Shown here: piece by piece, positions 13,875 through 14,831 of the stretch | Numbering within the stretch: the first letter of the stretch is position 1 | Layout of the letters: each line of letters opens with the position of its first letter | Source: an uncultured Collinsella sp. | GTDB lineage: Bacteria; Actinomycetota; Coriobacteriia; Coriobacteriales; Coriobacteriaceae | NCBI GenBank assembly: GCA_900752345.1 | Contig: CAADVA010000080.1 | Span: 1-14,831, forward strand | DNA: 14,831 bases | Reading direction: 5' to 3' | The notes under the pieces: generated by a model | The model's database searches: none | What the model was told of the DNA's origin: nothing | Seen by the model: the letters and a program-made list of their open reading frames with translations, nothing else | Made by a program: the position numbers and the translations under genes

Positions 13875-14629
13875 GGGGAATAGAGCGATTTGCCGATGCC
13901 ATGAGCGGCTGTAAAGGCGGTTACGTCCTTATTGGTGGAGGGGCCTGCAGCGTTCTATTTGACAATGAGGGCGATTCGTTTAGAGCTACTGAAGACTTGG
14001 ATGTCGTCGTAATTGTTGATGGGAAAGGCGTTGAATTCGCCACTGCATTGTGGGCATTTATCAAAGCTGCCGGATATGAGACTGGAAAGGTCGGCGATGG
14101 AAGGTGCACTTACTATCGGTTCTGTTTGCCCGAAGGATCAAGGCAAGTCCTAGACTATCCCGGCCAAATTGAGCTATTTGCCCGACATCCTGATTTTGTA
14201 CTCGAAGATGAAACGAGCGAAGTGGCACCTCTTTCCTTTGACGGGGCCGTATCAAGTCTTTCGGCAATTATTCTCGACGATGGCTACTACGAATTTATTC
14301 GCGACAACGCAACGAACGTAGAGGGCATTACGTTGCTCGATGCGCTCCATATCATTCCCCTCAAGATGCGTGCACACATTGATATCAATAGGAGCTATGA
14401 AGAAGGGCGCCATTGCAACGATAAAGATCGACGAAAGCATCGCTCGGATATTGTTCGACTTGCGGGTTTGTTGCCGCCTTCGGCTCGCTTGGAGCTAATA
14501 GAGCAAATGAGGGCTGATGCCGGAGACTTCTTTGCGGACTTTTCTTCTTATGTAAATCGGCAGACCGATCGTAAAGAGAGAGCGCGTCTTCAGGACACAT
14601 TATCGTTTCTCGAAAAGGTCTACCTATAG
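13862..14629 (+). CDS. AbiEii-like nucleotidyltransferase toxin
   Basis: This 255-residue protein has the nucleotidyltransferase signature: GGGACSVLF (GGG at 25-27) and, after a short spacer, RATEDLDVVV with the metal-binding pair D45 and D47. Later conserved features are K168 in IIPLKMRAH and DKDRRKHRSDIVRL (187-200), matching the 'K...' and 'KD..D' motifs of the AbiEii/AbiGii family. Such toxins modify nucleotides or tRNA ends using NTPs, halting growth, for example on phage infection; the substrate here is unknown. AGGAGG (13851-13856) lies inside the end of the upstream gene, 5 bases before ATG 13862, and the 13-base overlap implies translational coupling. It lies inside a lower-GC segment and is followed by a terminator. 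Confidence 0.82.
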   Translation: MSKVRGIERFADAMSGCKGGYVLIGGGACSVLFDNEGDSFRATEDLDVVVIVDGKGVEFATALWAFIKAAGYETGKVGDGRCTYYRFCLPEGSRQVLDYPGQIELFARHPDFVLEDETSEVAPLSFDGAVSSLSAIILDDGYYEFIRDNATNVEGITLLDALHIIPLKMRAHIDINRSYEEGRHCNDKDRRKHRSDIVRLAGLLPPSARLELIEQMRADAGDFFADFSSYVNRQTDRKERARLQDTLSFLEKVYL

Positions 14630-14654
14630 GCACCTTGATTCGTTATGTATGGCG

Positions 14655-14700
14655 AGGGGCTCTCCCGTTTGATGAGCGGGGGAGCCCCTTGTTGCGTTTT
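14655..14700 (+). terminator. Terminator of the AbiE-like operon, near-copy of the left hairpin
   Basis: AGGGGCTCTCCCGT (14655-14668) pairs with GCGGGGGAGCCCCT (14676-14689), with two wobble pairs, around a TTGATGA loop. The T-rich TTGTTGCGTTTT follows. It begins 25 bases after the toxin stop codon. Sequence, loop and tail closely match 12707-12751 in the same direction, so the cassette sits between two direct repeats of about 50 bp. Confidence 0.85.
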
Positions 14701-14742
14701 GATTGTCGTTACTAGCCAGAGGCTCGCCGGGATGGGGCGCGG

Positions 14743-14831
14743 GGTTTGGTCGATCGCGAGTTCCGCACGAGCCGGAGAGCACTTAATGTGCTCTCCGTGC
14801 GAGCAGGACTGTCCGAGTAGGCGACCAAACC
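14743..14831. repeat. Conserved-core, variable-arm hairpin element, copy 2 (cut by window end)
   Basis: The reverse complement of 14753-14821 matches the core of copy 1 at most positions: the same GGAGAGCAC hairpin (14774-14782 with 14788-14796) and loop, and the same outer segments CAGTCCTGC and GCGGAACTCGCGAT. The arms are unrelated in sequence to copy 1, yet are again perfectly complementary as far as visible: GGTTTGGTCG (14743-14752) with CGACCAAACC (14822-14831). The window ends inside the right arm. The inverted orientation would place it 3' of a minus-strand gene, if one lies to the right. Confidence 0.88.

Noticed and set aside
1..14831. CRISPR array, tRNA or rRNA gene
   Set aside because: No regularly spaced direct repeats with unique spacers and no cloverleaf or rRNA-like sequence were recognised in reading both strands by eye.

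Overview
The window looks like chromosomal DNA from a high-GC Actinomycetota. My best guess is class Coriobacteriia, Collinsella-like. This rests on G/C-ending codons, strong AGGAGG-type ribosome sites, the style of the intergenic GGGAC/GTCCC hairpins and recalled gene style; no rRNA or taxon marker is present. The housekeeping genes are clearly GC-rich (line 2221-2280 has 41 G+C of 60), whereas the toxin-antitoxin-like segment at the right is not (line 14221-14280 has 30 of 60).

Layout, left to right. Positions 1-71 carry the terminator of a gene outside the window. Positions 72-499 hold no convincing gene but contain a long-armed inverted repeat and two further palindromes. A GNAT acetyltransferase (500-1141, minus) and purH (1418-3025, plus) diverge. 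purH ends at a clear terminator and is followed by an unidentified protein (3131-3838). Next comes a two-component pair (4019-5743) whose kinase has only two membrane helices and a WVHE-type H-box, like the BceS/intramembrane-sensing group, but with no ABC transporter beside it. A hipB-hipA module (5921-7503) follows; its upstream region carries three 24-bp palindromes spaced exactly 39 bp apart. hipA and a universal stress protein gene (7594-8031, minus) converge on a shared bidirectional terminator. uppP (undecaprenyl-diphosphate phosphatase, 8279-9253, TTG start) ends at a strong terminator. A large PcrA/UvrD helicase gene (9585-12485) comes next.

The right end is the most unusual part. 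Downstream of pcrA is a 130-bp structure with perfect 30-bp inverted arms around a 70-nt core. A second copy of the core, inverted, lies at the right edge of the window (14743-14831), with completely different but again self-complementary arms. Between the two copies is a two-gene, lower-GC cassette resembling the AbiEi/AbiEii type IV toxin-antitoxin or abortive-infection system (12852-14629). It has its own consensus promoter, a candidate autoregulatory inverted repeat, and a near-duplicate pair of terminator hairpins, one on each side.

How the genes fit together: purH (purine synthesis), uppP (lipid-carrier recycling for the cell wall) and pcrA (DNA repair) are core functions and appear to be separate transcription units. 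hipBA and the AbiE-like pair are accessory two-gene modules with translationally coupled or overlapping genes and visible operator-like sites. The conserved-core, variable-arm element is the best candidate here for something undescribed.
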